DNA of 64,000 nucleotides from Prevotella sp. E9-3 (GCF_022024015.1 NZ_CP091786.1:2542001-2606000); one strand, 5' to 3'; shown: positions 6,737 to 15,351, numbered from the stretch's first letter. Numbers and translations are program-made. Notes: generated from the sequence alone by a model not told the origin.

Positions 6737-8041
6737 TTAACACCCAAATGCAATCTTGAACAATTCATACCTATCCCTTAACTCCAGATTCGTATACCTG
6801 AATACCGAATCCGATCCAGCTCGATGCAAACCTGCGACATAGTAATTGATCTGTACCTTGCTGAGCATATCAATATGTGTCTTACGGGCTAGTTTCGAAC
6901 TCGCTACCTCACATAGAGGTTTGTAGATATTGTCACCTGTTTCCTGACAGAAGACACTTACTTTCCGTGTGATACCACAATACGACAAAAGCTTTCGTAG
7001 TGCTATATTATACCGTTGTTTGCCGTAGTGAGGATTATAGTCTAACAACTTCAACTGCGTTCTGTTCACAATCTCTAGAGCAGGTTCAATCAACGGTGTG
7101 ACTACCTCAACATTGGTAGTCTGCAACTTTGAGGTCTTCGAAGGTATGTAATGTACATAGGGAATGCCCTCATCTGACACCGCCACCTTTTCCATGGTCA
7201 GGCGAAGAAGGTCGCTGATGCGACAACCGATAGCACAGTTCAGCACAAACAGGTCCTTAGCCCATTGTAATTCTACTGGCACAGAGGTTTCTAATACCGA
7301 TTTGAACTCCTCTGCTCGTAAACAAACTGGCGTATCATACATCACATGCATGATGACACGGCGCCGCTCACCAGATATGTTATGGAATGGTGAGCGGCGG
7401 ATTTCGTCAGCATTCTTAAGCTCCTCATAAAAGGCCTGTAGGATCTTCAAATCATGTACAACGGTCGTGTCTTTCATTCGCTTCGTAGGAGGACGATGGC
7501 CATTGCCACGAGGATATAACTCTGGGAACTGGGGGACATACATGTACTCATCATATACGAAGTGCCGGAATTTCAGCACCAATTCAGTCGAGAACTCACG
7601 TACAGTAATCGCACTTCGACCAATGATGTAAAGAAACCTATGTAGTTTCTTGGCTTTGCCAAGAGCAACAGCATATCGGCCATCGCCCATTATACCGTCA
7701 CGGTGAGCCTCTTCAATATATCGTATCAGACGTGGATATAACGGTTTGGAACGTGTTTTAGTGGGGAGGTCGTAGTTGTCTGTTAATATACGGGACACTT
7801 CCATCTCGAAAACACGACTGGTCATGTCCATCCTACGAACCTGCATGATGGTATAGGCCTTACACATGGCCAAACGATGTCGGTCCAGTTCACTACGCAA
7901 GCTTGAATTAGTTCCGGCATCATCAGGATCTGCCTGAATGCCGGTAGAATGATATAAAACTTGCTCTCCATCCTCAAGTTGAAAAAGAATGCCAGGATTT
8001 GTTCCTGGCACATAATCGTGACATAATGTTATTTTCTCCAT
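6737..8041 (-). CDS. tyrosine recombinase / integrase
   Basis: 434 residues with the layout of Bacteroidetes phage-type integrases: N-terminal arm-binding region, SAM-like core-binding domain (about 100-215) and a catalytic domain. Visible catalytic residues are R274 (GCRISDLLRL), K302 (PSKTSKL), R386 (LARKTHIDM), H406 (GLHRAG) and the nucleophile Y416 (FRYTNL). The first histidine of the usual H-x-x-R box appears to be lysine (K383). It could integrate the conjugative element or belong to a smaller insertion. It runs opposite to the neighbouring radC and ssb genes, and no att core or direct repeat was identified beside it. Confidence 0.88.
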   Translation of the reverse strand: MEKITLCHDYVPGTNPGILFQLEDGEQVLYHSTGIQADPDDAGTNSSLRSELDRHRLAMCKAYTIMQVRRMDMTSRVFEMEVSRILTDNYDLPTKTRSKPLYPRLIRYIEEAHRDGIMGDGRYAVALGKAKKLHRFLYIIGRSAITVREFSTELVLKFRHFVYDEYMYVPQFPELYPRGNGHRPPTKRMKDTTVVHDLKILQAFYEELKNADEIRRSPFHNISGERRRVIMHVMYDTPVCLRAEEFKSVLETSVPVELQWAKDLFVLNCAIGCRISDLLRLTMEKVAVSDEGIPYVHYIPSKTSKLQTTNVEVVTPLIEPALEIVNRTQLKLLDYNPHYGKQRYNIALRKLLSYCGITRKVSVFCQETGDNIYKPLCEVASSKLARKTHIDMLSKVQINYYVAGLHRAGSDSVFRYTNLELRDRYELFKIAFGC

Positions 8042-8719
8042 TGCTTTTTTAATTTAAAAACGGAAAAATGAAGCTTTTATTTGATACCCAGTATGGTGTA
8101 CTACGTCACAAGCCATGCCCGTATAGCCGATGGCACAGGCTAATCCTTGGTTTCTGCCTCCCTGTCATCTTTCAAGAATCTCCATTAGCTCCTAATTGAT
8201 TTCTGTTGTTTCGCTCCTCACTACCCTCTTCCTTTGTGTCTATGTATAATCGGTGTTGCAGCCAGCCATCCCTTTAGGTCGGCCCATGCTTCTGCTGTTT
8301 GGCTTGGTCTTTCTTGTCTCAACATTGGGAGCATGGTTGGTGTCCCATCATTCTTGTTCTCCGGCTTACTCTCTGCAGATACGGTATGCTCTTCTCTTTT
8401 TATCCCTATCCGTCACTGTGCTGATGCGCTCTGTAAACTCTACTTTTTCATTTCCATTTTAATCTTGGCGTTATACTCATTTATTCTCCGCGAAGTTACG
8501 AAGCGGGAGCCTGTTTTAAATTCCGGCTCTTCCGTGGACTGCCTCCCGGCCTTGGACAATGATTTTTCCATGAATCTTCCTTTTTCTTTAACGACAGGTC
8601 TTTGCCTATGGGCAATAAACAAAACGTGTATTCACAGATAAATCCATGTCGCACCACTTTTCCGCGTCGTTTGGTTGCCTCGAATAAATTGAATATAAAC
8701 CAATTAAAATTTAGAAATT
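8042..8719. other. 678-base gene-free region between integrase and ssb
   Basis: No frame in either direction shows a domain, signal peptide or start signal. The longest (8234-8641, +) is rich in Cys, Ser and Leu with no recognisable order and looks like chance. The + strand is pyrimidine-rich over much of its length. It could contain the integrase operator, an attachment site, or a leader for ssb, but I found no repeat that defines one. Confidence 0.4.
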
Positions 8720-9064
8720 ATGAAAAAGTTTAATGAGTTTTCAATCAGCGCATTCGTCGCTACAGTACCTGAAGTTAAGGAATTTGAGAAGAGCTCAGTT
8801 GCTCGTTTCTGCCTTTCAGTGAGCCACACAGAGAACAAGGGTGATGAGAAGTCTACCAAGACTGCACTGCTTCCTGTTGAGAAGTGGATCTCCAACGACA
8901 AGAAGGATGAGCTGAAGGACCTGAAAGGTAAGTACGTTGGCTGCCACGGATTCTTCAAGCCCGACACATGGGAAGAGGATGGCAAGAAGCGCAGCAAGAT
9001 CATCTTCGCTGTCACCAAGCTGGAAATTCTAACTATGAAAGATAACGAGGACGGCAAAGAATAG
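8720..9064 (+). CDS. ssb: single-stranded DNA-binding (SSB-like, OB-fold) protein
   Basis: 114 residues whose strand pattern (FSISAFVATVPEVKEF, VARFCLSVSHTEN, STKTALLPVEKWI, LKGKYVGCHGFFKP, KIIFAVTKLEIL) fits an SSB-type OB fold. It lacks the long acidic C-terminal tail of housekeeping SSB and ends in NEDGKE. Element-borne SSB-like proteins coat the transferred strand during conjugation. It opens a rightward gene run that leads to the mobilisation genes. The AT-rich sequence before ATG 8720 is typical for Bacteroidetes translation starts. An element-specific variant of the family is the most likely reading. Confidence 0.7.
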   Translation: MKKFNEFSISAFVATVPEVKEFEKSSVARFCLSVSHTENKGDEKSTKTALLPVEKWISNDKKDELKDLKGKYVGCHGFFKPDTWEEDGKKRSKIIFAVTKLEILTMKDNEDGKE

Positions 9065-9110
9065 CCGTCTATAAGCTGTGCTACCGGCTATACGGGCATT
9101 TTTCTTTTTA
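9061..9110 (+). terminator. weak hairpin after ssb
   Basis: ATAGCCG (9061-9067) pairs with CGGCTAT (9085-9091). A T-rich run follows about 8 nt later, so it may be an attenuator rather than a full terminator. It starts at the ssb stop codon. Confidence 0.4.
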
Positions 9111-9134
9111 TGATTAACCTTCAAAGTATCGGTT

Positions 9135-9326
9135 ATGACACAGTACATCATACAGAATGACAACGAGGAATACATGGCTGCTTTCAGTAAAAAGCGTATT
9201 ACCTGGACTAAAGCCCCTGAGTGCGCAAAGACCTTTGACTCTCGCGAAGCGGCAAATACCATGTTACGGAAGATAAACTTCTTCCATAACGTGCCTTGCT
9301 GGTTAGCAAGGGTGGTTCGTGACTGA
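9135..9326 (+). CDS. small hypothetical protein after ssb
   Basis: 63 residues beginning MTQYIIQNDNEEYMAAFS, 70 bp after ssb on the same strand and followed by a good terminator. It is basic in the middle (KKRITWTKAPECAKTF), with a pattern of about three short strands and a helix (SREAANTMLRKINFF). It resembles the small DNA-associated proteins usually found between ssb and mobilisation genes in Bacteroidales elements, but I do not recognise a named family. Its position between ssb and a terminator supports it as a real gene. Confidence 0.55.
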   Translation: MTQYIIQNDNEEYMAAFSKKRITWTKAPECAKTFDSREAANTMLRKINFFHNVPCWLARVVRD

Positions 9327-9348
9327 AATCACAGGATTATGATAGTTC

Positions 9349-9383
9349 CGGGTTCATAGTTTACTGACTGTGAACCCGTTTTT
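9349..9383 (+). terminator. rho-independent terminator
   Basis: CGGGTTCA (9349-9356) pairs perfectly with TGAACCCG (9371-9378), 14-nt loop, followed immediately by TTTTT (9379-9383). It ends the ssb transcript. Confidence 0.88.
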
Positions 9384-10247
9384 GATGTGATAGCCGGCCC
9401 TTTGGCTCATGTCTGACACCCAGACATGGAAAGCCTTATTGTTTCCCTTCTGCCAGCGTAAGGTACGGCTGTCACTGTGCCTTACTGTTCCGCTTGCCGA
9501 CAGTCCTCACATAGAACGGATGCAGGATGCCTGGATCTGGTCATACACGTCAGGAGTGCGGGTATCCTGTTCAGACACGCACACTTCTGACAAGTATTCC
9601 CCTTGCTGCTCAGACCATATCCTGCTCTCGGGATTCGGTATGTTGGGCAAGCCTAATATACCGAAACGCTCTGCAGGACAAGGTCTGTCATCGACAACGA
9701 TGAACCGCAGCACCATTCATCCTCTGCATTCATTCCCGTGAGGCCTTTGCCGGCACACGGAACTGGCATGTCGGGAGAGTCGGCATAGCAGGTCTGCTGT
9801 GCCATCACTTTCCAAAACTTTGTGGCTTCACGTGCGAGAAGACCTTACGCTTTTCTCCGTCTGTCTCTTCTGGAGTGCTCGCCACTTTTCCCTCATCTTG
9901 TTATCCCCGCTTCGCCTTGGTTTCCTGATTTTGCGGTGCAAAGGTAGTGAAAGGAGCTGATGGCCAAATACCACGTTGCTATTTCGCTTGCTTTCTTCCG
10001 GCAGGCTTCCCGTTTTGTCTGATACTCGGACAAAGCCGGGTATTCCAGAAGAACGCACGAAATTATCTGGTCATGAGCTCTTGATCTTTCACTCTTAACG
10101 GCACCGGAAAAATCGAAAACCCTGACGGCGATGCTTCAGCCGATGAAGGAAATAAAAAAAAGCTTGCACTCCAGGAGACGGAGAAAAAGGAAAAATCTCA
10201 TCCCCCTCGGGACTCAGGCTTAGTCGATAAAATCAAAATTCACAGTT
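9384..10247. other. 864-base gene-free region rich in hairpins
   Basis: No credible protein gene. Several inverted repeats are visible: CATGTCTG/CAGACATG (9408-9428, perfect), a 32-nt hairpin at 9634-9665 with 11-bp arms and one mismatch, and a GGCATAGCAG/CTGCTGTGCC pair just before 9810. A leftward promoter-like site (9939-9968) would transcribe the structured part as an RNA with no ORF. Frames at 9409-9741 (+) and 9828-10058 (-) have no start signals or domains. Confidence 0.45.
9939..9968 (-). promoter_or_regulatory. leftward promoter-like site in the gene-free region
   Basis: Minus-strand TACCTTTG (9946-9939), with TTTG (9968-9965) 18 bp upstream; spacing is slightly short. The predicted transcript starts near 9932 and runs left through the hairpins toward 9400. 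Confidence 0.45.
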
Positions 10248-10532
10248 ATGACTCAAACAACAGTTTATCCCAGACACCGCTTTTACTTCAATGTAGAGAC
10301 TGGAAGCAACGGGCAGCAGATTGCCAATGAACTGCCCTCGTATCGAATCGCCTGCCAGCATATCAAGCATTATGCGAAGGAGACGGGTAATCAGCAGGAG
10401 GTCTATTACATCAGACTCTACAGGCGTAAGAACCACCGATGCTGGTCTGTACTCCAGTGCAGGGTCAAGTTCCGGGATGACCAGGTACTCATAACGGGAG
10501 CCAAGTACATCGAGCATAAGAAAGCGGCATAA
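10248..10532 (+). CDS. hypothetical protein, 94 residues
   Basis: A basic 94-residue protein (MTQTTVYPRHRFYFNVETGS...KYIEHKKAA) with alternating short strands and one helix (SYRIACQHIKHYAKETG) and many Arg, Lys and Tyr residues, suggesting nucleic-acid contact. It shares an MTQ start and a small strand-helix-strand plan with the 63-residue protein at 9135, which might be distant kinship, but no motif proves it. It lies 67 bp upstream of another unknown gene on the same strand, in the lead-in to the mobilisation genes. I do not recognise the family. Confidence 0.6.
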   Translation: MTQTTVYPRHRFYFNVETGSNGQQIANELPSYRIACQHIKHYAKETGNQQEVYYIRLYRRKNHRCWSVLQCRVKFRDDQVLITGAKYIEHKKAA

Positions 10533-10599
10533 TGACCGCCATCATTGATAACAAAGGTAACGGCGGGTCTAACCAGCCCGCCACAATTATTCAAACGAC

Positions 10600-11007
10600 A
10601 TGCAAGAACTAAGAGTTGCAACAGTTAACAGGGTCAGCTACGAACAGGGCGACCTGCAGCAGTGGATTAGGAACTATGACGATGTGAGCAAGGACTATTT
10701 CCTCCGTCTCTTCAACATCGTATTCGAGTGCAACGTGGATTTTCTCACAGACGGACAGGGCGAGGCAATCCCCGACGAGTTCCAGGTTGACAGGGAGGAC
10801 TTGGAGCGCGTCGTAGAACAGGTAGCCGCCTGGCATTTGGAGGACGGGGATGACATTGACTGCATCTGCACGAACTTCGGCATCAGCCATGATGAGCTGG
10901 TATCTCTGCTCCGTGAGGCTCTAAGTAAGTGCGACAAGGAGAGCAAGTGGGTAAGGTTTTGCTGGGCATGGCCATCATACAGGCAGGATGGCAGGACTCT
11001 CTTCTGA
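10600..11007 (+). CDS. hypothetical acidic protein, 135 residues
   Basis: A 135-residue, strongly acidic protein (for example EFQVDREDLERVVEQVAAW and EDGDDIDCIC) that looks mostly helical. It has two short segments that could form a helix-turn-helix-like bundle (ICTNFGISHDELVSLLREAL). No signal peptide or membrane segment is visible. It follows the 94-residue gene by 67 bp and directly precedes the repeat-rich candidate origin region. The acidic character could mimic DNA, but this is speculation. Family unknown. Confidence 0.6.
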   Translation: MQELRVATVNRVSYEQGDLQQWIRNYDDVSKDYFLRLFNIVFECNVDFLTDGQGEAIPDEFQVDREDLERVVEQVAAWHLEDGDDIDCICTNFGISHDELVSLLREALSKCDKESKWVRFCWAWPSYRQDGRTLF

Positions 11008-11024
11008 GTCTTGCCTATCCTGCT

Positions 11025-11290
11025 ACCTTTGCACAAACGTACAACTGCACGAATGTATGCGTGAGTGCAAGCACGAGAGCATACGAGCACAAGAGCACGA
11101 AAGAATAACTGCATCATTGTGTGCAGTTGTGCAGGCACAAGGGCACAATCGAACAAGATTGTGCAATCATGCTTGCACAAACGTACAAGGACACGACTGC
11201 ATGAAATGATGACTGCGTAAGTGTGTGCAGTTGTGCAAGCACAAGGGTACAAGGGTACAACCGCATGAATGCACAAGTGAATAAACTTTT
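11025..11290. repeat. degenerate GCACAA/GTACAA repeat array
   Basis: About 250 bp built from variants of TGCACAA, GTACAA and GCACGA on both strands. Exact or near-exact longer units are TGCACAAACGTACAA at 11031-11045 and 11175-11189, and a 29-bp unit at 11120-11148 and 11224-11252 (27/29 identical). GCACAATC/GATTGTGC (11144-11165) forms a perfect 8-bp stem. A TACCTTTG box lies at 11025-11032. Its place directly upstream of the MobC/relaxase genes, and near parA, suggests an oriT, iteron-type origin or partition site. Confidence 0.65.
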
Positions 11291-11299
11291 TAAAACGAC

Positions 11300-11545
11300 A
11301 TCATAGACAAATGAAAATGAGTACTTTTGCAACGACTTCGGCGATGGATTTCCATCGGCTTCAATTTTGGCAGGCCTCCGCCAACGGCTCTGACCGACCT
11401 TTATTCCGGGGAGTGTCCAACAGGACAGACGGCTCCATCGTTGATGGGATTGCAAGTTGTGCGTTTGTGACCACAAAACGCCACTTGCCAGACCTTCGGC
11501 TGGGAGGACAAGTCTGTTCGCAACTCACAGACTTTTTCAGTGACC
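11300..11545 (+). other. leader with inverted repeats; candidate oriT
   Basis: A gene-free stretch between the repeat array and the MobC-like gene. It has a -7 box TACTTTTG (11322-11329), a perfect CGATGG/CCATCG palindrome (11342-11357), TGTCC/GGACA near 11420, and a GCGTTTGTG/CACAAAACGC pair near 11460-11490. Palindromes just upstream of mobC-relaxase genes are the usual place for oriT in Bacteroidales. No nick consensus could be assigned by eye. Confidence 0.45.
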
Positions 11546-11947
11546 ATGAAAGATTCCGGAAACAAAGACCAGATAGTAAAGCTCCGAGTAAGCGGTGCGG
11601 AAAGGGATATGTTCGAGGCAAAGGCGGCAAACTATGGCTCCATCAGTGCCATGATACGTGATGCTGTAGCCCACTATGATGACACGCTAATGAAGCGTCG
11701 CATCGAGTCGATGAACATGCTTTATCCGCTCATATCGAAGCACGAATCTGATCTGAACCGCATCGGGAACAACCTCAATCAGATAGCGCATTACTGCAAC
11801 CTACTTGCTGCAAACGGTGAGTATAATATGCAGGTAATCACTTCTTCTGTTGAGCCATTACTGCACCAGCTATTCTCTCTGAACAGTGATATTGCAGCTA
11901 CGGAACATAAGATTTTTACACGTATTTTTAGCGAGAAACCAGTATGA
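11546..11947 (+). CDS. MobC-like relaxosome accessory protein
   Basis: 133 residues from ATG 11546 (a GTG lies two codons upstream at 11540). The N-terminal part is a ribbon-helix-helix-like segment (QIVKLRVSGAERDMFEAKA). The C-terminal part carries the MobC-family signature RIGNNLNQIAHYCN. Such proteins bind oriT and help the relaxase open the strands at nic. It ends in a 4-nt overlap with the relaxase gene, which is the classic mobC-mobA/B coupling. The repeats and palindromes directly upstream are its likely binding sites. Confidence 0.85.
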   Translation: MKDSGNKDQIVKLRVSGAERDMFEAKAANYGSISAMIRDAVAHYDDTLMKRRIESMNMLYPLISKHESDLNRIGNNLNQIAHYCNLLAANGEYNMQVITSSVEPLLHQLFSLNSDIAATEHKIFTRIFSEKPV

Positions 11948-13515
11948 TAGCAACGATTCTAAAGTCAAGCAGTTCCTTCTCTGCAGTCCGCTACAACGAG
12001 CGGAAGGTGGAGAATGGTGTAGCTGAATTAGTGGCCATTCGTAACTTCGGGTATCTGCAGGATGCTCCCGATATGAGAGGTATCACGTCTCTTCGTAACT
12101 ATCTCATGGACTATTCTGCCAGGAATGACCGTACACGGATGACTCAGTTTCATGCTGCCATTTCCTGTAAGGGTTCTGAGTATTCCAAGGAAGAGATGAT
12201 TAGTATAGCATGGAAGTATCTGGACAAGATGGGCTACAACAATGAGGGGCAGCCTGTGCTGATGTACTTTCACCACGACACGGACAACAACCATCTGCAT
12301 ATTGTGACAAGCCGTATCAGTCCTGACGGGAAGAAGATTGCCGACTCTTTGGAGAACATCCGTTCACTGAAGGCCATCGAGTCGATTATGAGCATTGACC
12401 AGAAGCACCAGAACTCTGAAATGATGAAACTGGCCAAGTCCTATCACTTCGAGTCTGTCTCTCAGTTCATGGCTGTCTTCGAGACTTCGGGCTACGAGGC
12501 TTACATCCAGGACAAGGACATATATATTAAAAGAGGTGGACAGGTACAGGATGAGATTGCTGTCAAGGAAATAGAAAAACTATGCCGTAAGAACGGTGAG
12601 GATGAGAAGAAGCGCATCCGTCAGTTACGGGCTATTCTCAAAAAGTACCGTGACCAGAGTACCAGCCGTGAGGAACTGGAATCGATGGTAAAGAAGAAAT
12701 TCGGCATCAGTATCAAGTTCCTAGGCAACGAGTTTTCGCCTTATGGCTATATGGTAGTGGACAATGCTACTAAGTCTGTATTCAAAGGTGGTGACATACT
12801 CGGCATCAAGAATCTGCTCCAATTCCAGAGCCGTGAGGAGAAGCTTCAGAAGGTGGACTTCTTCATCGAGGACAAGCTTCGTGAGAATCCGCTGGCAACG
12901 ACCTTCGACCTCAATCATGACCTTCATCGTTTCTATGGCTGCTATATCAAACACGGCAATATCATCATGGGAAAGGACAAAGTGGGGCTGGCCGACTATC
13001 TCGTACAAAAGATCAAGTATAACGATAAGGTGGCTTGGGTACAGGGCTTTTCGCCAGTCAACGACCAACAGGTTCGTTTGCTCTCCAAAATGTTCAATGT
13101 ATCTTCTGAGCATCTGCATGTTTCAGAGAATGGCAATAACATTTATTCCACCCTTTACACCATCAACGAGCAGTTGGAGCTGGGAAAGGATAAGGGTTGC
13201 AACGAGAGTATCTTTGACCGTCTGAATGACGAGGGTATCTGGACGTACCGCTTTGAAGACAAGTTCTTCTGCGTGAATCCGTCGAAGAGGGAGGTCGTTG
13301 ACCTTGAAGCCAGTGGCATAGACATGAGCAAGTTCAAAACTTCACGTTCTGCAGACATCGAGGCCTCGGAGTATAAGCATCATGTTACTTCTGGCAAGTC
13401 CCGTCCTATATCGAATGAGATTGGCAGCAGTGACCGCATCAACTACAATCCGGATGCAAACCGCAACAGCTATGGTGAGGTGGATGATGAAAGGGCGATG
13501 ATACGTCGGTCTTAA
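11944..13515 (+). CDS. MOBP-type relaxase / mobilisation nuclease
   Basis: 523 residues. The N-terminal relaxase domain has the candidate nucleophile Y17 (SAVRYNERK), a histidine in the strand FHAAIS, and the three-histidine metal motif HHDTDNNHLHIV (H111, H117, H119). It nicks oriT and stays covalently bound to the transferred 5' end. The C-terminal 350 residues contain no clear helicase or primase motif. It overlaps the MobC-like gene by 4 nt and is followed 50 bp later by parA. All key residues are intact, so it is probably active for the whole conjugative element. Confidence 0.93.
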   Translation: MIATILKSSSSFSAVRYNERKVENGVAELVAIRNFGYLQDAPDMRGITSLRNYLMDYSARNDRTRMTQFHAAISCKGSEYSKEEMISIAWKYLDKMGYNNEGQPVLMYFHHDTDNNHLHIVTSRISPDGKKIADSLENIRSLKAIESIMSIDQKHQNSEMMKLAKSYHFESVSQFMAVFETSGYEAYIQDKDIYIKRGGQVQDEIAVKEIEKLCRKNGEDEKKRIRQLRAILKKYRDQSTSREELESMVKKKFGISIKFLGNEFSPYGYMVVDNATKSVFKGGDILGIKNLLQFQSREEKLQKVDFFIEDKLRENPLATTFDLNHDLHRFYGCYIKHGNIIMGKDKVGLADYLVQKIKYNDKVAWVQGFSPVNDQQVRLLSKMFNVSSEHLHVSENGNNIYSTLYTINEQLELGKDKGCNESIFDRLNDEGIWTYRFEDKFFCVNPSKREVVDLEASGIDMSKFKTSRSADIEASEYKHHVTSGKSRPISNEIGSSDRINYNPDANRNSYGEVDDERAMIRRS

Positions 13516-13565
13516 CAGAGTATGATAAGTAGTATCGAATTTGTAATAACTAAATATGTATCGCA

Positions 13566-14252
13566 ATGAAAAAGAACATTACCATTACTTGGGCGAATGA
13601 GAAAGGTGGTGTAGGTAAGACCACCCTGTGTACGCTCTTCGCCAACTATCTGTCTGAGAAAAAAGTGTCTGATGTCTGTGTCCTGGACTGTGACCGGCAG
13701 CACTCCATCGTTGACAAGCGCAAGTTTGACAGCCAGAGCCTGCAAACGGATAAGGTGCCTTACGAGGTCAAGCAGATTGAGATTGACCGCCTGCAGCAGT
13801 CGGCACAGCTCTTAAAGTCTGTAAAGACTGCCAACGGCATCTATCTATTTGACTCTCCCGGCAATATCTATCTGGAGGGTATGGTGCCTTTGCTGGGCTT
13901 CAGCGATGTGATTGTCTGTCCGTATCAGTATGAGTTCAACTGTCTGAGTGCAACTCAGAAGTTTCTCAATCTGGTGGGAAAGATCTGGATAACCTACCTC
14001 AAAGGACGGCAGAAGCCGAAACTGATATTTGTACCGAACCTCGTCATCCGTACCCGGGGTACGGCAGCGGAGCTTCAGACATGGAAGAAGACGGACGAGG
14101 CACTGGCACAGGCAGGTGGCATCGTCACACCGATGGTAGCTGACAGGGCTGACATTGCCCGTTACAACACCTTCGGGAACACGAAGATTCAGGCTGAGTG
14201 CGTAGCACCTGCCTTCGACATGATTTACAATGAACTTCAAAAACTGGAATAA
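13566..14252 (+). CDS. ParA/MinD-family ATPase (TraA-type)
   Basis: 228 residues with a deviant Walker A (NEKGGVGKTTLC, residues 11-22), a switch region (CVLDCDRQHSIVDKR) and the FDSPGN strand. These mark the ParA/Soj family of DNA-segregation ATPases. In Bacteroidales conjugative transposons a ParA-like gene (traA) and a DUF3408 gene (traB) stand before the transfer genes, exactly the arrangement here (2-bp gap to the next gene). It probably positions element DNA or the relaxosome together with the DUF3408 protein, which may act as the ParB-like partner. Confidence 0.9.
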   Translation: MKKNITITWANEKGGVGKTTLCTLFANYLSEKKVSDVCVLDCDRQHSIVDKRKFDSQSLQTDKVPYEVKQIEIDRLQQSAQLLKSVKTANGIYLFDSPGNIYLEGMVPLLGFSDVIVCPYQYEFNCLSATQKFLNLVGKIWITYLKGRQKPKLIFVPNLVIRTRGTAAELQTWKKTDEALAQAGGIVTPMVADRADIARYNTFGNTKIQAECVAPAFDMIYNELQKLE

Positions 14253-14254
14253 GT

Positions 14255-14761
14255 ATGGCAGCAAACAAGTTAATTCAGCAGCCCGACATCCTCAATCTGG
14301 ATTCTCTGGGCGCATTCATGGATGCACAGAATGATCCGATTCCTACTGTATCGGAAGAGAAGGCGGTTACAAAAGCAGAAGAAACCGCTTCTGATACTGA
14401 GGGTGAAGAGATTGTTCAGAATGAAAGTCCTGCGGTTGCACCTGTAGATACGACACCACAAAGACCAAAAGTAGCAAGAGCACGTCGAGGAAAGCAGACG
14501 AATGTGCAGCCAGTCATCGAGGCTGGTTCTGGTGAGTGGGATATGATGGTCAGGTATGCGGAGTTCTACAACGACAATCCCGACGAGAACAGGATTACCG
14601 TAGTCTTGAACCCAGAAATCAAGCGGGCTCTCGACATCATCCGCATCAACTGCAGGCAGTTCAACTTCGGCAATATTCTCAATGCGGTATGTCGGACTTT
14701 CATTGAACGGAACAAGGAACAGATCCAGCGGATGCAGAAAGACAAGGGAGGTATTCTTTGA
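14255..14761 (+). CDS. DUF3408 protein, likely ParA partner (TraB-type)
   Basis: 168 residues. A long, low-complexity acidic N-terminal half (about 1-85, rich in Glu, Thr and Pro) leads to a basic stretch (RPKVARARRGKQTNVQP), then a conserved C-terminal domain (ENRITVVLNPEIKRALDIIR...FGNILNAVCRTFIERNK) that resembles a ribbon-helix-helix DNA-binding fold. This is the DUF3408 pattern of Bacteroidales transfer regions. It starts 2 bp after parA, so the two are co-translated. Centromere or oriT binding is inferred. The repeat array at 11025-11290 would be a natural target to test. Confidence 0.75.
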   Translation: MAANKLIQQPDILNLDSLGAFMDAQNDPIPTVSEEKAVTKAEETASDTEGEEIVQNESPAVAPVDTTPQRPKVARARRGKQTNVQPVIEAGSGEWDMMVRYAEFYNDNPDENRITVVLNPEIKRALDIIRINCRQFNFGNILNAVCRTFIERNKEQIQRMQKDKGGIL

Positions 14762-14919
14762 CAGGCAGTTTCTTCCATCGGGTGACAAGCCTGGCACATT
14801 ACATGCCCAGTCCACGGGAGGCACGCTAATGAGTCTTGGCTGCACCCTGATGGAGATAGATGCTCCACAAAAGGGATATGGCTCAATTCACATTTATCAA
14901 CTTTAAAGACAGTACGACT

Positions 14920-15351
14920 ATGATGACAACAACAAACACGACAGTATTCAAGAGAATGGGACGGATTCTTTCTTTGGTATTCAGCAACTATAACGAGGCA
15001 AGGGCTTTCCGTGAGGCTTTCCTGCGTCTGGTGACTTACGCTGTACTCTTCATCATCGGCTACAGGCTCAACCTCGTATTCGACAATGTCCCTGATGGAC
15101 GTATCTTTGATGGCTATGCTATGGCAGCTCTTTTCTGTGGCTTTTCAGTGCTATCTGGCTTCATGAACAACATGATTTGCATCGGCGGTTGCCTGACGAT
15201 GCTAATCTTCATAGCCATCAAACTTGCAATATCTATGGTCATCGGCATCATAGCCCTGCCTATCAGTGTTGCGTACAATTTGTACAACATCGCGAAAGCG
15301 GGTGCAGCTCTCGGAAAGAGTAGTTTTTTCTATCAAAATGGGGGGTTATAA
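14920..15351 (+). CDS. small inner-membrane protein of the transfer region
   Basis: 143 residues from ATG 14920 (earlier in-frame ATGs at 14860 and 14878 are possible; none has a decisive ribosome site). After a basic N-terminus (FKRMGRILSLVFSNYNEARAF) there are three to four hydrophobic segments (LVTYAVLFIIGY, YAMAALFCGFSVLSGFM, CIGGCLTMLIFIAIKL, AISMVIGIIALPISVAYN). It is the last gene of the rightward mob/par run and ends before a terminator that has a near-copy at 22329. Conjugative elements of this class often have such a membrane protein here. No named function. Confidence 0.65.
   Translation: MMTTTNTTVFKRMGRILSLVFSNYNEARAFREAFLRLVTYAVLFIIGYRLNLVFDNVPDGRIFDGYAMAALFCGFSVLSGFMNNMICIGGCLTMLIFIAIKLAISMVIGIIALPISVAYNLYNIAKAGAALGKSSFFYQNGGL

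Noticed and set aside
8234..8641. 135-codon + strand frame between integrase and ssb
   Set aside because: Odd composition (Cys, Ser and Leu rich) with no signal peptide order, domain or promoter. A second frame overlaps it with equal merit.
9409..10058. Frames of 110 (+) and 76 (-) codons in the gene-free stretch
   Set aside because: They cross inverted repeats and promoter-like sites, have no plausible start context and no domain.
10695..11276. 193-codon minus-strand frame across the repeat array
   Set aside because: Its residues follow from the DNA repeats (Cys/Thr/His/Ala-rich), and it runs opposite to a convincing + strand gene for half its length.
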